A stretch of 64,000 nt of DNA, taken from NCBI RefSeq assembly GCF_010672525.1, contig NZ_JAAHGH010000008.1:247715-311714 (forward strand). The letters run 5' to 3'. The notes under the pieces are model-generated. The model did not search any database. It was not told the origin of the DNA and saw only the letters and a list, made by a program, of their open reading frames with translations. The first letter of the stretch is position 1; each line of letters starts with the position of its first letter. The stretch is from Okeania sp. SIO2B3. Lineage in GTDB: Bacteria; Cyanobacteriota; Cyanobacteriia; Cyanobacteriales; Microcoleaceae. This document shows, piece after piece, positions 36,290 through 46,595 of the stretch. The position numbers and the translations under genes are program-made.

Positions 36290-36673
36290 TGTTTAGAATA
36301 CGCTATATATAGTGTCTTTGCGTAAGTCCTGAATATAAGACTTTTAGCTATTTGGCCCTCCTGCAATTTGTAAATATACCAGCGCTCATTGCTATATAAG
36401 TCAAAAGTCAGGTATCGAGTGCGTAATTCTGAGGAAACCTCAAAATGTAAGACGCACTCAAGACAGTCAAAAGTAAGATTTTATAGAGCCACAAAACTTT
36501 GATGATACAGTAATTTCAGGAAATTATTGAACATTTAAAATTTGAAACTATTTGTGGCATTTTTAAAGTGAATTGGTATCAGCAATCAGCAGATTTTTTT
36601 TGAGATACCCTCTTTGACGGAGCATTCCGGATAAGTTCAATATTCTGCTGACAAGCCTTTAGTTACTATCAAC
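36290..36673. other. Spacer, 384 bp, nothing recognised
   Basis: AT-rich sequence between the macro-domain relic and the convergent end of the epimerase gene. Short AAAGTCA(A)AAGT tracts only. Confidence 0.5.
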
Positions 36674-37606
36674 TTACACCTTCAAAATTTCATCATCAAT
36701 TGAAAAATCTACTTCTTTTTTGTCACGACCAGAGGCAATAAAATCATTTTCCAATGAATCTTTTAACCCAGAAACTAAATCAAATTTTGGCTGCCAATTT
36801 AGTTCAGTTATGGCTTTATTTATACTGGCAAAAAAATGTTGAGTTCGTAATGGAAAGGCTTTCTTTTTTCCAAAGTCAAATTGCTTCGGGTCATAATGTA
36901 CTAACTTAATAGAATCAGGAGATTTTCCAGCAGCTTCAGCACAGGCATGAGCTAAACCATCAAAAGTCACATAACGCTCTCCAGAAACATTATAAATTTG
37001 CCCAATTGCTTGATTATTTCCTAATACATTTGCCATTGCCATTGCTAAATCTTTGACATGACCTAATTGGGTAATATGGAGTCCATTTCCCGGAATAGGA
37101 ATCGGGCGATCGCGTACAATTCTGTCAAAAAACCATGCTTCTAGATCGTTATAGTTTTGTGGTCCATAAATATAAGTAGGGCGAATTGAAGTCCAGGGTA
37201 AACCTTGATTTGTTAATTCTGTTTCTGTTTCATATTTTCCTAAATGACGGCTTTTTGGGTCTACAGCATCTCCCTCAATATGAGGCATTTGGTCAGACTT
37301 TAAATAAACCCCCGCAGAACTCATATAAACGAAATGTTGTACCTGGTCTTTGAAGATTTCAGCTAAGGGTTTTGTATCAGTTAATTTTCTGCCATTATTA
37401 TCAAAAATAGCATCAAATTTTTCTGGTGCTAATTTTTCTTTGAGTTGAGTGGCATCCGTGCGATCGCCATGAATTTCTTTAACTTCTGGAACTGGACTTG
37501 GTTTATTACCGCGGTTAAATAGCACCACTTCATGTCCTTGTTCTACTAGAATTTTAGTTAAATAGACTCCAATAAATCGAGTCCCACCCATAATCAGTAT
37601 TCGCAT
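36674..37606 (-). CDS. NAD-dependent epimerase/dehydratase-fold protein, CSP41b-like
   Basis: This 310-aa extended-SDR protein has N-terminal MRILIMGGTRFIGVYLTKIL and resembles CSP41, the chloroplast stem-loop-binding protein, and its cyanobacterial homologues (IFDNNGRKLTDTKPLAEIF, FVYMSSAGVYLKSDQMPH, RPTYIYGPQNYNDLEAWFFDRI, HITQLGHVKDLA, YNVSGERYVTFDGLAHACAEA). The usual YxxxK motif is not intact: the region reads GKYETETEL, as in CSP41 proteins. Plant CSP41 acts in plastid RNA stability; a role in RNA metabolism here is inference from the family. The start is set by the Rossmann motif. Confidence 0.87.
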   Translation of the reverse strand: MRILIMGGTRFIGVYLTKILVEQGHEVVLFNRGNKPSPVPEVKEIHGDRTDATQLKEKLAPEKFDAIFDNNGRKLTDTKPLAEIFKDQVQHFVYMSSAGVYLKSDQMPHIEGDAVDPKSRHLGKYETETELTNQGLPWTSIRPTYIYGPQNYNDLEAWFFDRIVRDRPIPIPGNGLHITQLGHVKDLAMAMANVLGNNQAIGQIYNVSGERYVTFDGLAHACAEAAGKSPDSIKLVHYDPKQFDFGKKKAFPLRTQHFFASINKAITELNWQPKFDLVSGLKDSLENDFIASGRDKKEVDFSIDDEILKV

Positions 37607-38979
37607 TTTTCCTCTTTTTCAGCAACAGTTAACGAGAAGGCAGAAGTACGAAGGCAAAGGGCAGAAGGCAATCTGCCTGGGACTTCTTGCGACCCCACTA
37701 AAGGGAGTTAAGTAGCTCCTTCTCAGGAGGGGTCTGAATTGCCTTCTGCGAAGTTCCTTCTGCCTTCTGCCACCTGCCTTCTGCCTTATTCAATAGATTT
37801 CATCATACCCATTTACCAAGCCAAAAGTCAAAAGTTAGATTCCATAGTTAATTTTGAATACATAAACAACCTTGAATTTTGATTTTTTAACTTGATTAAA
37901 TCTCTCAATACAGGTAAGCATTTAGCTATTAGCATTTAGCACTTCCCTGCGGGATGCTACGCAGACAGCAATTAGTAATTAATCATTACTTCTAAGGTTT
38001 AGGAAGGGTACTTTAGCTGTAACTTTTTAGTAAGCATTCAGCATTCAGCATTTCCGTTTGTCATGCTGCGCAAACAGATACATGAACATATTCAAGAAAT
38101 TACTAAGGTTAGCTGAAGACATTTTTTTTATAAGTTTTAATTCTCCTTGGAGACTAATTCCTATTTTGGGCTGATAATGAGCTAACAACTCATAGCTGAT
38201 AGCTGATGGCTGAATGCTTACACTTTTTATTCTTTCTCAATTTCAAAGGTTGCTTTTATATTCCACAAAATTAATTGCTGAAGTCCGCAGTTCCGACGTA
38301 AGCATTTCCGTTTGTCATGCTGCGCAAACAGCTGTCAGCTATTAGCCATCAGCTATTGCTTTTAGTTTATACCATTTCTCCATGAAGTTGCACTTAATAT
38401 AAAGATGAGAATAGTCAGTTTAATAAGGTCTGAGCAATAATTATTAAGCGCATTTTTACAGAGAAATGGTATTACGATAAAAGCTTTATTAGGAGAGCGA
38501 CCCCTAACCCCTCCCAGAAGGGGTAGTAGGGGAAAACGGCCGTTTGCCCTTACAGGAAGTTGCATGCAACGTCTGTACAGGGAGTTAACCGACCCCTAAC
38601 CCCTCCCAGGAGGGGAATTAAACATAATAATAATTAACATTAACTGAGCTACTAATTAGCAAAAAAGCTATTCAAATTGTGTTAATTAATTAATAGCTGA
38701 AGTGCGACCTAAGTATAGCATTAATCCATGGGAATTGGTATGAATTGTTTTGTCCAAATGACTTAAATTCGAGATAAATATTAAAATTTAGAGAATAGGG
38801 AAGATGGAAAATGAAATAAACTAATAAGTAGAGTTTTCAATGCATATTTATTCAAGGCAATTCAATTGAATCATCAAGAAATTTATCAAATTAATTTCAA
38901 AATTGCTATGGTAAGTATTATATTTTAATTTTTGTTTCGACGATTTAAAATTTATAGTAATACCAGGGTTAACTTACTT
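37607..38979. repeat. 1.37-kb spacer built from several dispersed repeats
   Basis: Contains GAAGGCAGAAGG-type tracts (37630-37795), AGCATTTAGC and TCAGCTATTAGC tracts, three copies of the TCATGCTGCGCAAACAG type repeat (37960, 38058, 38315), GACCCCTAACCCCTCCCAG (twice, about 38500 and 38592), the half palindrome TTGCATGCAACGTC (38560) and a small ACCATTTCTC/GAGAAATGGT-bounded element (38370-38475). No gene seen. Confidence 0.65.
38368..38476. mobile_element. Small element bounded by ATACCATTTCTC inverted ends
   Basis: TATACCATTTCTCCATGAAG at the left and ACAGAGAAATGGTATTA at the right, about 108 bp, no ORF. Similar sized segments with ACCA/TGGTATTA ends are at 54789-54916 and 56642-56754. Short ends, so moderate support. 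Confidence 0.45.
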
Positions 38980-41900
38980 ATGTCTACTCAAGATTTAGAG
39001 AATTCAAATCAAAAAACATCTCGAAAAACTTCTCTACGCAAAGTTTTTGTATTACCTATTGTGCTGCAAATTATGTTTGCTGTAGGTTTAACCGGATGGC
39101 TATCGTTACGCAATGGACAAAAAGCGGTCAATAATGTTGCTAGTCAATTACTCAATGGAGTGACAACCCGTGTTGATGAACATTTAGAAAGCTATCTAGC
39201 AATTTCTCCTTTGATTAATCAAGTTAATAGAGATGCTATTCGTCTCAATAATTTAGATATAGAAAATCTCTGGAGTTGGCAACCATATTTATTGAAACAA
39301 ATGCAACTATTTCCAAATATTAGTAGTATTAGTTTTGGCTCTACAAAAGGAGAAGCAGTATGGTTATTTAGATTAGAAGATCGAAGATTACAATTAGGAA
39401 TTAGCGATTATTTAACAGCAGGAAATATAGAACAATATACTATCGATCAACAGGGAAAGATTATTGAACCACCTATTAAAAGTTTTCCATACGACCCCAA
39501 AAGTCAACCTTGGTATCAAGCTGTTATCGAAGCAGGAAATCCTACCTGGAGTAAAATTTATCCTTGGATAGATGGCAATGGTTCCACTGTCAATTTTGGC
39601 ATTTCTAATGGATTACCTTATTATGATGAACAAGGTATTCGTCAAGGTATACTTAATGTACATTTAACTCTTGATAAAATTAGTCAATTTTTAAGTAAAC
39701 TAAAGATAGGTAAATCAGGAAAAGTATTTATTGTCGAACGCTCTGGATTAATAGTGGCCACATCCATTTCAGAAGAGCTATTTATGACTCCAGATAATGA
39801 ACAAAATTTACAACGACTGCCAGCATTAGAAAGTAGTGTACCTGTAATTAAAGCTTCAGCTCAATACTTACAAAAAACCTTCCTTGGTCTGACTAAAATA
39901 AATCAAAGTCAACAGCTAAGTTTTGAATTTAATCATCAACGTCACTTCCTAGAAATCAAACCCGTAAAATATGGTTTAGGTATTGACTGGATTATTGTGG
40001 TAGTAGTTCCAGAAGCAGATTTTATGGAGGAAATTAATATTCAAAGACGTAATACAATTTTATTATGGTTAGCAGCTTTGGGATTAGCAATACTTGGTGG
40101 AGTTTTAACCTCTAGATGGGTAATTAAACCAATTATCAGTTTAAATAAAGCAGCTAGGGGTTTTGCTGAAGGAGATTGGCAACAAAAAGTAGATATTAAA
40201 CACTCTGACGAACTAGGAGAATTAGCCAATTCATTTAATACAATGGCTGTGCAATTACAAGAATCATTTAGTACCCTAGAAACTAAAAATTATGACTTAC
40301 AAAGATTAGATAAACTTAAAGATGAGTTTTTGGCAAATACATCTCACGAACTTCGTACTCCTCTGAATGGAATGATTGGAATTGCTGAATCAATGTTAGA
40401 TGGAGCAACAGGAAAATTATCAAAAACACAGCAAAAAAACTTATTAATGATTGCTCAAAGTGGTCATCGACTTACAGATTTAGTCAATGATATTCTTGAT
40501 TTTTCTAAACTAAAACATCAAAATCTGGAGTTGCAGTTAAAACCTATAGGAATCAGAGAAATAACAGAGGTAGTTGTCACTCTCTGTCAATCTTTAGTAG
40601 GTTCTAAAAATTTAGAGTTAGTTAATTATATTCCTGTTGATTTACCTGCGGTTTATGCTGATGAAAATCGTCTGCATCAAATTTTATATAACCTGATTGG
40701 TAATGGGATTAAATTTACAGATACTGGGAAAGTAGAAATATCGGTAGAGATTATTGATCGACAAGAAAATTCGCAGTTCAATAGTCAGCATCCAATTCTC
40801 CAAAACCAACAATTAGCAATTACTATTTCTGATACTGGTATTGGTATTGCAGAAGATAAACTAGACAGAATATTTGAATCATTTGAACAAGCTGATGGTT
40901 CCACAGCACGTCAATATGGAGGTACTGGTTTGGGTTTAGCTGTTACTAAAAAACTGGTGGAATTACACGGAGGAAATATTTGGGTAAAATCTCAAATTGA
41001 CATAGGTTCTCAATTTACTTTTACTCTGCCAATATCGACAGAACTTGCTATTAGTAATAATTCCGTTATATCAAGATTTACAAATGCTAATAATCTAGCT
41101 ATAACTGAAGAAAAAGAAGAAGAGATTGTTATTCAAGAAGAGTCAAAAGATGATTCTATAAATTCCCTAGAAACAGAAAAAAAATTTAAAATTATGATTG
41201 TCGATGATGAACCAGTAAACTTACAGGTACTCGTCAATATTTTATCCCTCGAAAATTATTCCATAGTTCAAGCAATGAATGGTATAGAAGCTTTAAAAAT
41301 AATTGAACAAGGTTTTCAGCCAGATCTAGTTTTATTAGACGTAATGATGCCAAAAATGACTGGTTATGAAGTTACACAAAAATTGCGACAAAATTTCTTA
41401 CCTAGTGAGTTACCAATTCTAATGTTAACTGCTAAAAATCAAGTTTACGATCTAGTAGAAGGATTGAATGTTGGTGCTAATGATTATCTGACTAAACCAA
41501 TTTCTAAAAATGAACTAAATGCCAGACTTAAAACTCATTTGAGACTATCTCAAATCAATAGTTCTTATAGTAGATTTGTGCCTTATGAATTTCTAAAATT
41601 CCTCAAAAAAGACTCTATAATTGATGTGGAATTAGGCAATCATGTAAGTAAAGAAATGGCAGTAATGTTTTCTGATATTCGCTCCTTTACCGCTCTTTCA
41701 GAAACAATGACACCCCAAGAAAACTTTAACTTTATTAATTCATATTTAGGGCGTGTCAGTCCAAAAATTAGAGACAATTCTGGATTTATAGTTAAATATT
41801 TAGGAGATGGAATGATGGCTGTATTTCCTAATAGAGCAGATGATGCTGTCAAGGCAGGTATTTCTAAAATCAAAGAAGTTGCAGAATACAATATTATTAG

Positions 41901-42423
41901 GAAAAATCAAGGCAATAAACCTATTTCCATTGGCATCGGCATTCACTTTGGACAAATGATGGTAGGTATAGTAGGAGAGCAAGCAAGAATGCAAGGTGAT
42001 GCTTTTTCAGATAGTGTAAATTTAGCTGCTCGTTTAGAAGGATTAACAAAATTTTATGGCGTTTCTATAATTATTAGTGAAGCAGTATTTGATAATTTAG
42101 TAGATGCAAATCAATATCAAATTAGATTTTTAGACCGAGTCCAGGTGAAAGGGCGGAATCATCCCATTAAAATTTATGAAGTTATGGATGGAGAAACCGA
42201 ATCTTTGCTAAACTTAAAAAGACAGGTTCAATCAAATTTTGCCCAAGGAATTTTACATTATCAACAACAAGAATTTACCATGGCAAAGGAATATTTCCAG
42301 AAAGTATTAACAGTAAATCCAAGCGATCGAGTCGCAGAAATTTATTTAGAACGAGTGAATAATTTTTTATCAGAGGGCACACCTACAAACTGGCAAGGAG
42401 TTACAATCTGGAATAAAAAATAA
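38980..42423 (+). CDS. Cache-HAMP histidine kinase-receiver-adenylate cyclase fusion
   Basis: The ATG at 38980 (MSTQDLENSNQK) is preferred over an upstream in-frame TTG at 38932; it gives 1147 aa. Order: TM1 (VFVLPIVLQIMFAVGLTGWL), dCache periplasmic sensor (about residues 45-350), TM2, HAMP (about 380-430), HisKA (NTSHELRTPLNGMIG, His near 455), HATPase (DENRLHQILYNLIGNGIKF, GTGLGLAV), an intact receiver (IMIVDDEPVN, LVLLDVMMPKM) and a class III cyclase (about 893-1070). The cyclase has FSDIRSFT and VKYLGDGMMAVF (Lys), and DAFSDSVNLAARLEG with Asp at the adenine-selecting site, as in cyanobacterial CyaC. TPR-like tail. It should couple an extracellular ligand to cAMP. Confidence 0.92.
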   Translation: MSTQDLENSNQKTSRKTSLRKVFVLPIVLQIMFAVGLTGWLSLRNGQKAVNNVASQLLNGVTTRVDEHLESYLAISPLINQVNRDAIRLNNLDIENLWSWQPYLLKQMQLFPNISSISFGSTKGEAVWLFRLEDRRLQLGISDYLTAGNIEQYTIDQQGKIIEPPIKSFPYDPKSQPWYQAVIEAGNPTWSKIYPWIDGNGSTVNFGISNGLPYYDEQGIRQGILNVHLTLDKISQFLSKLKIGKSGKVFIVERSGLIVATSISEELFMTPDNEQNLQRLPALESSVPVIKASAQYLQKTFLGLTKINQSQQLSFEFNHQRHFLEIKPVKYGLGIDWIIVVVVPEADFMEEINIQRRNTILLWLAALGLAILGGVLTSRWVIKPIISLNKAARGFAEGDWQQKVDIKHSDELGELANSFNTMAVQLQESFSTLETKNYDLQRLDKLKDEFLANTSHELRTPLNGMIGIAESMLDGATGKLSKTQQKNLLMIAQSGHRLTDLVNDILDFSKLKHQNLELQLKPIGIREITEVVVTLCQSLVGSKNLELVNYIPVDLPAVYADENRLHQILYNLIGNGIKFTDTGKVEISVEIIDRQENSQFNSQHPILQNQQLAITISDTGIGIAEDKLDRIFESFEQADGSTARQYGGTGLGLAVTKKLVELHGGNIWVKSQIDIGSQFTFTLPISTELAISNNSVISRFTNANNLAITEEKEEEIVIQEESKDDSINSLETEKKFKIMIVDDEPVNLQVLVNILSLENYSIVQAMNGIEALKIIEQGFQPDLVLLDVMMPKMTGYEVTQKLRQNFLPSELPILMLTAKNQVYDLVEGLNVGANDYLTKPISKNELNARLKTHLRLSQINSSYSRFVPYEFLKFLKKDSIIDVELGNHVSKEMAVMFSDIRSFTALSETMTPQENFNFINSYLGRVSPKIRDNSGFIVKYLGDGMMAVFPNRADDAVKAGISKIKEVAEYNIIRKNQGNKPISIGIGIHFGQMMVGIVGEQARMQGDAFSDSVNLAARLEGLTKFYGVSIIISEAVFDNLVDANQYQIRFLDRVQVKGRNHPIKIYEVMDGETESLLNLKRQVQSNFAQGILHYQQQEFTMAKEYFQKVLTVNPSDRVAEIYLERVNNFLSEGTPTNWQGVTIWNKK

Positions 42424-42424
42424 T

Positions 42425-42698
42425 CGGCTTTACTGAAGCGCGTGTATGATATTATCTTAATTACCGAGGAGTCAACCCACCCCTAACCCCTCCCCTCCTG
42501 GGAGGGGGAGTCAGGAGGGAAGAAAGAAGAAAAAAGAGGAATAGAAGAAGACAGTTTTTTGTTTAGCTGGCGTACAACGCACGTTAACCCTGCGCAATAG
42601 GTCAAGCGCAGCATTCCGCACCGAAAACCTGTAAGCAGAACGGAGTTTTATCGCTCTCTAATCCAGGCATGATATCATACCTTAAATCACCAACGCCC
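42425..42698. mobile_element. MITE, GGCGTTGSTGA family (copy 1)
   Basis: It begins 2 nt after the cyclase stop with CGGCTTTACTGAAGCGCGTG, TATGATATTA, and ends TGATATCATACCTTAAATCACCAACGCC. The middle has the CCACCCCTAACCCCTCCC repeat and ACAACGCACGTTAACCCTGC, GTCAAGCGCAGCATTCCGCA. Copy 2 at 44835 is nearly the same through its right half. Confidence 0.7.
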
Positions 42699-42758
42699 AA
42701 TAATCAAAAACTTGAGCAAATTGTATCTGTATAATTGAATAAATTAGCGATCGCTATT

Positions 42759-44798
42759 ATGCCAAAGTTACCACTAAACCCTCTATTTTGCCAACCCTCA
42801 CCAAAACTCCCCTTACGATTCATAGTTATTGTCCCATTTGTGCTGCAAATCATAGCAACAGTAGGATTAGTGGGGTATCTTTCATTTACAAATGGTAAGC
42901 GCGCTATCAACGACCTAGCTAATCAGTTACAAGGCGAAATTACAGCTCGCATTCAGCAGAAACTGAATATTTTTTTAGATACTCCTCATTTGGTTAATCA
43001 ACTGAATGTAAATGCTATTCGTCTTAATCAACTTAATATTCAAGAAATTAATGATTTAGAGCGTCATTTATGGCAACAAATTCATTCTTTTGATTCCATT
43101 GGTGTTATTGGTATTACATCTACATCAGGATCTATGATTGCAGTCAGTCGCCAACAGAATAATACATTTAATATCATCATTACAGATGAATCTACAGAAG
43201 GAGAACTGCAGGAATATGCTACCAACCCTCAAGGGGTACGGACTAATCTCACAAAAGTCGTTCCGGAGTACGATCCCCGTATACGACCATGGTATCAAGA
43301 TGGCATTGCTACAGGTAAAGCAGGTTGGGGTGAAATGTTTAGATCGCTAATTGATGAAAGAGTAGAAATTATGGCAACTCAACCTGTCGTTAATAATGAT
43401 GATAATGCGATCGCCTTAGTTTCTGCTACTCTCACTTTCTCTCAACTTCATGACTTTCTCAAACAGCTAAAAATTAGTAAATCTGGGGAAGCTTTCATTT
43501 TAAATCGTTATGGACAATTAATAGCTAGTTCCGCTACTTCTGAGTCTTTTATTCAAGAAAATGGGAATCTAGAATTAATTGACGCTGCCAACAGTAACGA
43601 TCCTTTAGTTAATTCCGCAAGTCAACATCTAAAAGACAGGTTTGAGGACCTCAATCAAATCCAAAGCAATTTATTACTGAACTTTGATATTAATGGTCAA
43701 CAACAATTTTTACAAGTCGTACCTTTTAGTGATAAATATGGTTTAGATTGGTTGATTTTGGTAGTAATTCCTGAAGCAGATTTTACAGAACGTATTAATA
43801 CCAATACCCGAATTACTATTGTTCTATGTTTGATTGCATTAATAATAGCAATTATTTTTGGTTTATTCAGTTGTGAATTGATTATTAAACCAGTAAAAAA
43901 TTTAAAGCAAGCAGCAACTTCTGTATCAATTGGAAAGTGGGAGCAAAGAGTAAAAGAAGTTCCCATTGAAGAACTAGCAGTATTAGCTCAAGCATTTAAT
44001 CAAATGACCGAACAATTACAAAAATCATTTGTTGAATTGGAGAACAACAACTCTGCTTTACAACAGGCAGATCAGTTTAAGGATGAATTTATGAAGAATA
44101 TTTCCCATGAACTGAGGACTCCACTGAATAGTATTATTTGTTCTATAAAATTAATTCTTGATGGCTTTTGTGATAGTCAAGAAGAAGAAATAGAATTATT
44201 AAGTCAAGCTGATAAATCTGCCATTCATTTACTGAATCTAATTAATGAACTTTTAGATTTGGTGCAAATTAAACAAGGCAAACTTCCGGTCAACAAAAAG
44301 TCAGTAAATTTGTATGATTGTTTAAATGAAATAATTGATTCTCAGCAACCTATAATTCAACAAAAAAATCTGCAACTATATAAATCTAATATCTCTAAAT
44401 CTATATTTGTAGAAGCTGACGCCAATAAGCTAAAGCAAGTATTCTTAAACGTTATTGATAATGCAATTAAATTTACTGAAACTGGTAGTATTACTATTGA
44501 TGCTCAGATTAAACCAGGTGTTAATACTTATGATATAGATCAAGTACCCATTGTAGTAGTAACTATTAAAGATACAGGAATTGGGGTAGAACCAAGCGAA
44601 CAGTATAAACTATTTCAATCTTTTGTAATGGTAGATGGTTCGACTACTCGTGCTTATAGTGGTTGTGGTTTAGGATTATCAATTTCTCGTAGTTTGATGG
44701 AATTGATGGGAGGTAATATTGCTCTAGAAAGTGCTGGAAAAAATCAAGGTACTACAGTTTCTATCTCTTTACCCATTACTCTCAAAACTACGGAATAA
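42759..44798 (+). CDS. Cache-HAMP sensor histidine kinase, paralogue of the upstream protein
   Basis: ATG at 42759 (MPKLPLNPLFCQPSP) gives 679 aa; an in-frame TTG 24 nt upstream is less likely. TM1 (FIVIVPFVLQIIATVGLVGYLSFTNG), a dCache-type periplasmic domain (about 55-350), TM2 (ITIVLCLIALIIAIIFGLF), HAMP, HisKA (MKNISHELRTPLNSII) and HATPase (EADANKLKQVFLNVIDNAIKFTETG, IKDTGIGV, GCGLGLSISRSL). TM1 (VPFVLQI..VGLxGxLS) and the Cache-HAMP order align with the preceding gene, so the pair probably arose by duplication, the second lacking receiver and cyclase. It may phosphorylate the receiver of its neighbour (inference). Confidence 0.9.
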   Translation: MPKLPLNPLFCQPSPKLPLRFIVIVPFVLQIIATVGLVGYLSFTNGKRAINDLANQLQGEITARIQQKLNIFLDTPHLVNQLNVNAIRLNQLNIQEINDLERHLWQQIHSFDSIGVIGITSTSGSMIAVSRQQNNTFNIIITDESTEGELQEYATNPQGVRTNLTKVVPEYDPRIRPWYQDGIATGKAGWGEMFRSLIDERVEIMATQPVVNNDDNAIALVSATLTFSQLHDFLKQLKISKSGEAFILNRYGQLIASSATSESFIQENGNLELIDAANSNDPLVNSASQHLKDRFEDLNQIQSNLLLNFDINGQQQFLQVVPFSDKYGLDWLILVVIPEADFTERINTNTRITIVLCLIALIIAIIFGLFSCELIIKPVKNLKQAATSVSIGKWEQRVKEVPIEELAVLAQAFNQMTEQLQKSFVELENNNSALQQADQFKDEFMKNISHELRTPLNSIICSIKLILDGFCDSQEEEIELLSQADKSAIHLLNLINELLDLVQIKQGKLPVNKKSVNLYDCLNEIIDSQQPIIQQKNLQLYKSNISKSIFVEADANKLKQVFLNVIDNAIKFTETGSITIDAQIKPGVNTYDIDQVPIVVVTIKDTGIGVEPSEQYKLFQSFVMVDGSTTRAYSGCGLGLSISRSLMELMGGNIALESAGKNQGTTVSISLPITLKTTE

Positions 44799-44834
44799 GG
44801 GATAGGGAAAGTGGCGATAGTAGCTAAATTTTTC

Positions 44835-45113
44835 GGCGTTGCTGAAGCGCGTGTATGATATTAATCGCGCATTACTTAGGAGTCAGTCCTCAGAAGTCAG
44901 TCCTCAGGAGTCAACCCACCCCTAACCCCTCCCAGGAGGGGAAGGAAGAAGAAGGAATATAAGGAGAAAGCTTTTTGTTTGCTGGTGCACAACGCACGTT
45001 AACGCTACGCGACAGGTCAAGCGCAGCATTCTGCACCGAAAACGCGGAGCACAGAACGGAGTTCTATCGTGCTCTTATCCAGACATAATATCATACCTCA
45101 AATCACCAACGCC
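44835..45113. mobile_element. MITE, GGCGTTGSTGA family (copy 2)
   Basis: GGCGTTGCTGAAGCGCGTGT at the left and AAATCACCAACGCC at the right. The interior shares ACAACGCACGTTAACGCTAC, GGTCAAGCGCAGCATTCTGC and CGGAGTTCTATCG with copy 1, and contains AGGAGTCAGTCCTCAG direct repeats. Together the two copies bracket the kinase gene 42759-44798. Confidence 0.75.
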
Positions 45114-45270
45114 AATTTTTCCATAAGAGGGAAGATATGGTTTTTTTTACAGCAGAAGGAAGAAGGAATAAGGCAAAATCTAGCGTTGTCTGAGTTTTAA
45201 GCTTTTGATATTTCCGTATCCTTTCTTTCCACTGCTATATAACAAATTACCAACTTGATGTAACCTTATT

Positions 45271-45577
45271 CTAATTAGGGCTTACCGATCTAATCTAAAA
45301 GTCTTTATAGATAAAGGTAAGTGCCTTTTTAAGTATCAAAAAGTTCGAGGTTTTAAGTGGTAATTGTTCAATTAGGAGCGGATTTTGGTCAATATTTGGG
45401 CCGAAAAATTAAGGGACAAAACGCCCGCTCCTACCTCCTGTAAATTCCCATTTCTCCTGTCTTCCCCTCCCAGGAGGGGAGGGGGAGGGGCGAGGGGTGG
45501 GTTTTCTCCTGTCTCCTGTCTCCTGTCTTCTGTCTCCTGTCTCTACTAAAAGACTTCCATAAGCAAACCCTAATTAG
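45271..45577. mobile_element. MITE, family with GGGTTTGC inverted ends (copy 3)
   Basis: CTAATTAGGGCTTACCGATC at the left and AGCAAACCCTAATTAG at the right, 307 bp. The interior has TTCGAGGTTTTAAGTGGTAA, GGAGCGGATTTTGGTC and a GCCCGCTCCTACCTCC stretch plus TCTCCTGTCTCCTGTC tracts. Confidence 0.65.
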
Positions 45578-45603
45578 ACAAAACTAAAATCTAGAGTGAA
45601 AAT

Positions 45604-45795
45604 ATGCCATCCAATTCCGATAATTTACCAGAACAAGATTCGGTGGTACCTAATACCTCCGAATTATCTTCTTTCATCAAAAATTTATCAATTGCTTCCT
45701 TGGTAGGAATAATAGCTTTTGTTGGAGTAAGTTCTTTGATTATTGCTGCTAGTCAAAACAATGTTAATGACATTGAAACAACAGAAGGAAAATAG
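45604..45795 (+). CDS. Small single-span membrane protein, unknown
   Basis: A 63-aa ORF with an acidic N-terminus (MPSNSDNLPEQDSVVPN), one transmembrane helix (residues about 27-48, NLSIASLVGIIAFVGVSSLIIAA) and a polar tail. Amphipathic/hydrophobic layout and in-frame composition look protein-like. I do not recognise a family. 175 nt upstream of the PsiE gene, same strand. Confidence 0.5.
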   Translation: MPSNSDNLPEQDSVVPNTSELSSFIKNLSIASLVGIIAFVGVSSLIIAASQNNVNDIETTEGK

Positions 45796-45970
45796 ACTGC
45801 TCCATACTCAAAAAGTTAAAAACAAAAAATAACATTCTCTCAGTTTCCGAATTCTAACTCAAGTCCCTAATACCAATTAGATCGAAGAATATTTCAAAAC
45901 TGTGACGATCAGAAATAGGGAATAGAAAGAAAATAGAATATTGATTCAAATAGTATAACTAAATCTAAAA

Positions 45971-46441
45971 ATGAATAATTTCCTTAAAACTATCAAAAAT
46001 ATTTTTTTTCCTGAAAAAGATGATATTTTTCTAGCATTTGTTGAAAATATAGAACTCGTAGTATCTAAAATTCTATCTTTAGCATTGATCGCTGTAATTC
46101 TTTTTGCCGTCTTTGACGTGATAGTTTTTATCTCTCAACAACTTTTTTTTACATCCCATCCTTTATTTAAAGATACATTATTTGAAATATTTGGACTATT
46201 TTTAAATATTTTAATTGCCCTAGAAATTTTAGAAAATATTACAGCTTATCTCCGCAGGCACGTCTTTCAAGTAGAATTAGTAATTTCTACTTCTTTAATT
46301 GCTGTAGCTAGGAAAATTATTATTTTTGATATTGATAAAAAAACAGGAGAAGATTTAATCGGATTAGGAATTGCTATTATTGCTCTATCAATTAGTTTCT
46401 GGATTATTCGATCGCAAAAAAATAGACCATCTAATCATTAA
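45971..46441 (+). CDS. PsiE-family (phosphate-starvation-inducible E) membrane protein
   Basis: This 156-aa protein has four transmembrane segments (about 32-52, 70-90, 105-122, 132-147) and the PsiE-family core FEIFGLFLNILIALEILENITAYLR with QVELVISTSLIAVARKIIIFD. Family function is not established beyond phosphate-starvation induction in E. coli. Normal length. No pho box recognised upstream. Confidence 0.8.
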   Translation: MNNFLKTIKNIFFPEKDDIFLAFVENIELVVSKILSLALIAVILFAVFDVIVFISQQLFFTSHPLFKDTLFEIFGLFLNILIALEILENITAYLRRHVFQVELVISTSLIAVARKIIIFDIDKKTGEDLIGLGIAIIALSISFWIIRSQKNRPSNH

Positions 46442-46595
46442 TATTGTCGTCGCTACTCTGTCCTAGGGTTTTGGGTTTTACGAAACGGTCGAAAAACCCT
46501 AACAACACTTATTTCTCAAATACTTAATAATGCCAATCCTACCGTATTTGAGAACAACCAAAATTTAAGATTGAACCTACAACCTACAACCTACT

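Larger units (their letters stand above)
44799..45603. repeat. Spacer with two mobile repeats
   Basis: Contains the copy at 44835-45113, a GGAAGAAGGAATAAGGC tract (45160) and the copy at 45271-45577. No gene. Confidence 0.65.

Noticed and set aside
36121-36366. An 81-codon minus ORF overlapping the macro-domain relic
   Set aside because: It is the other frame of the same DNA; only the METIAFSAIGTGVLG frame matches a family.
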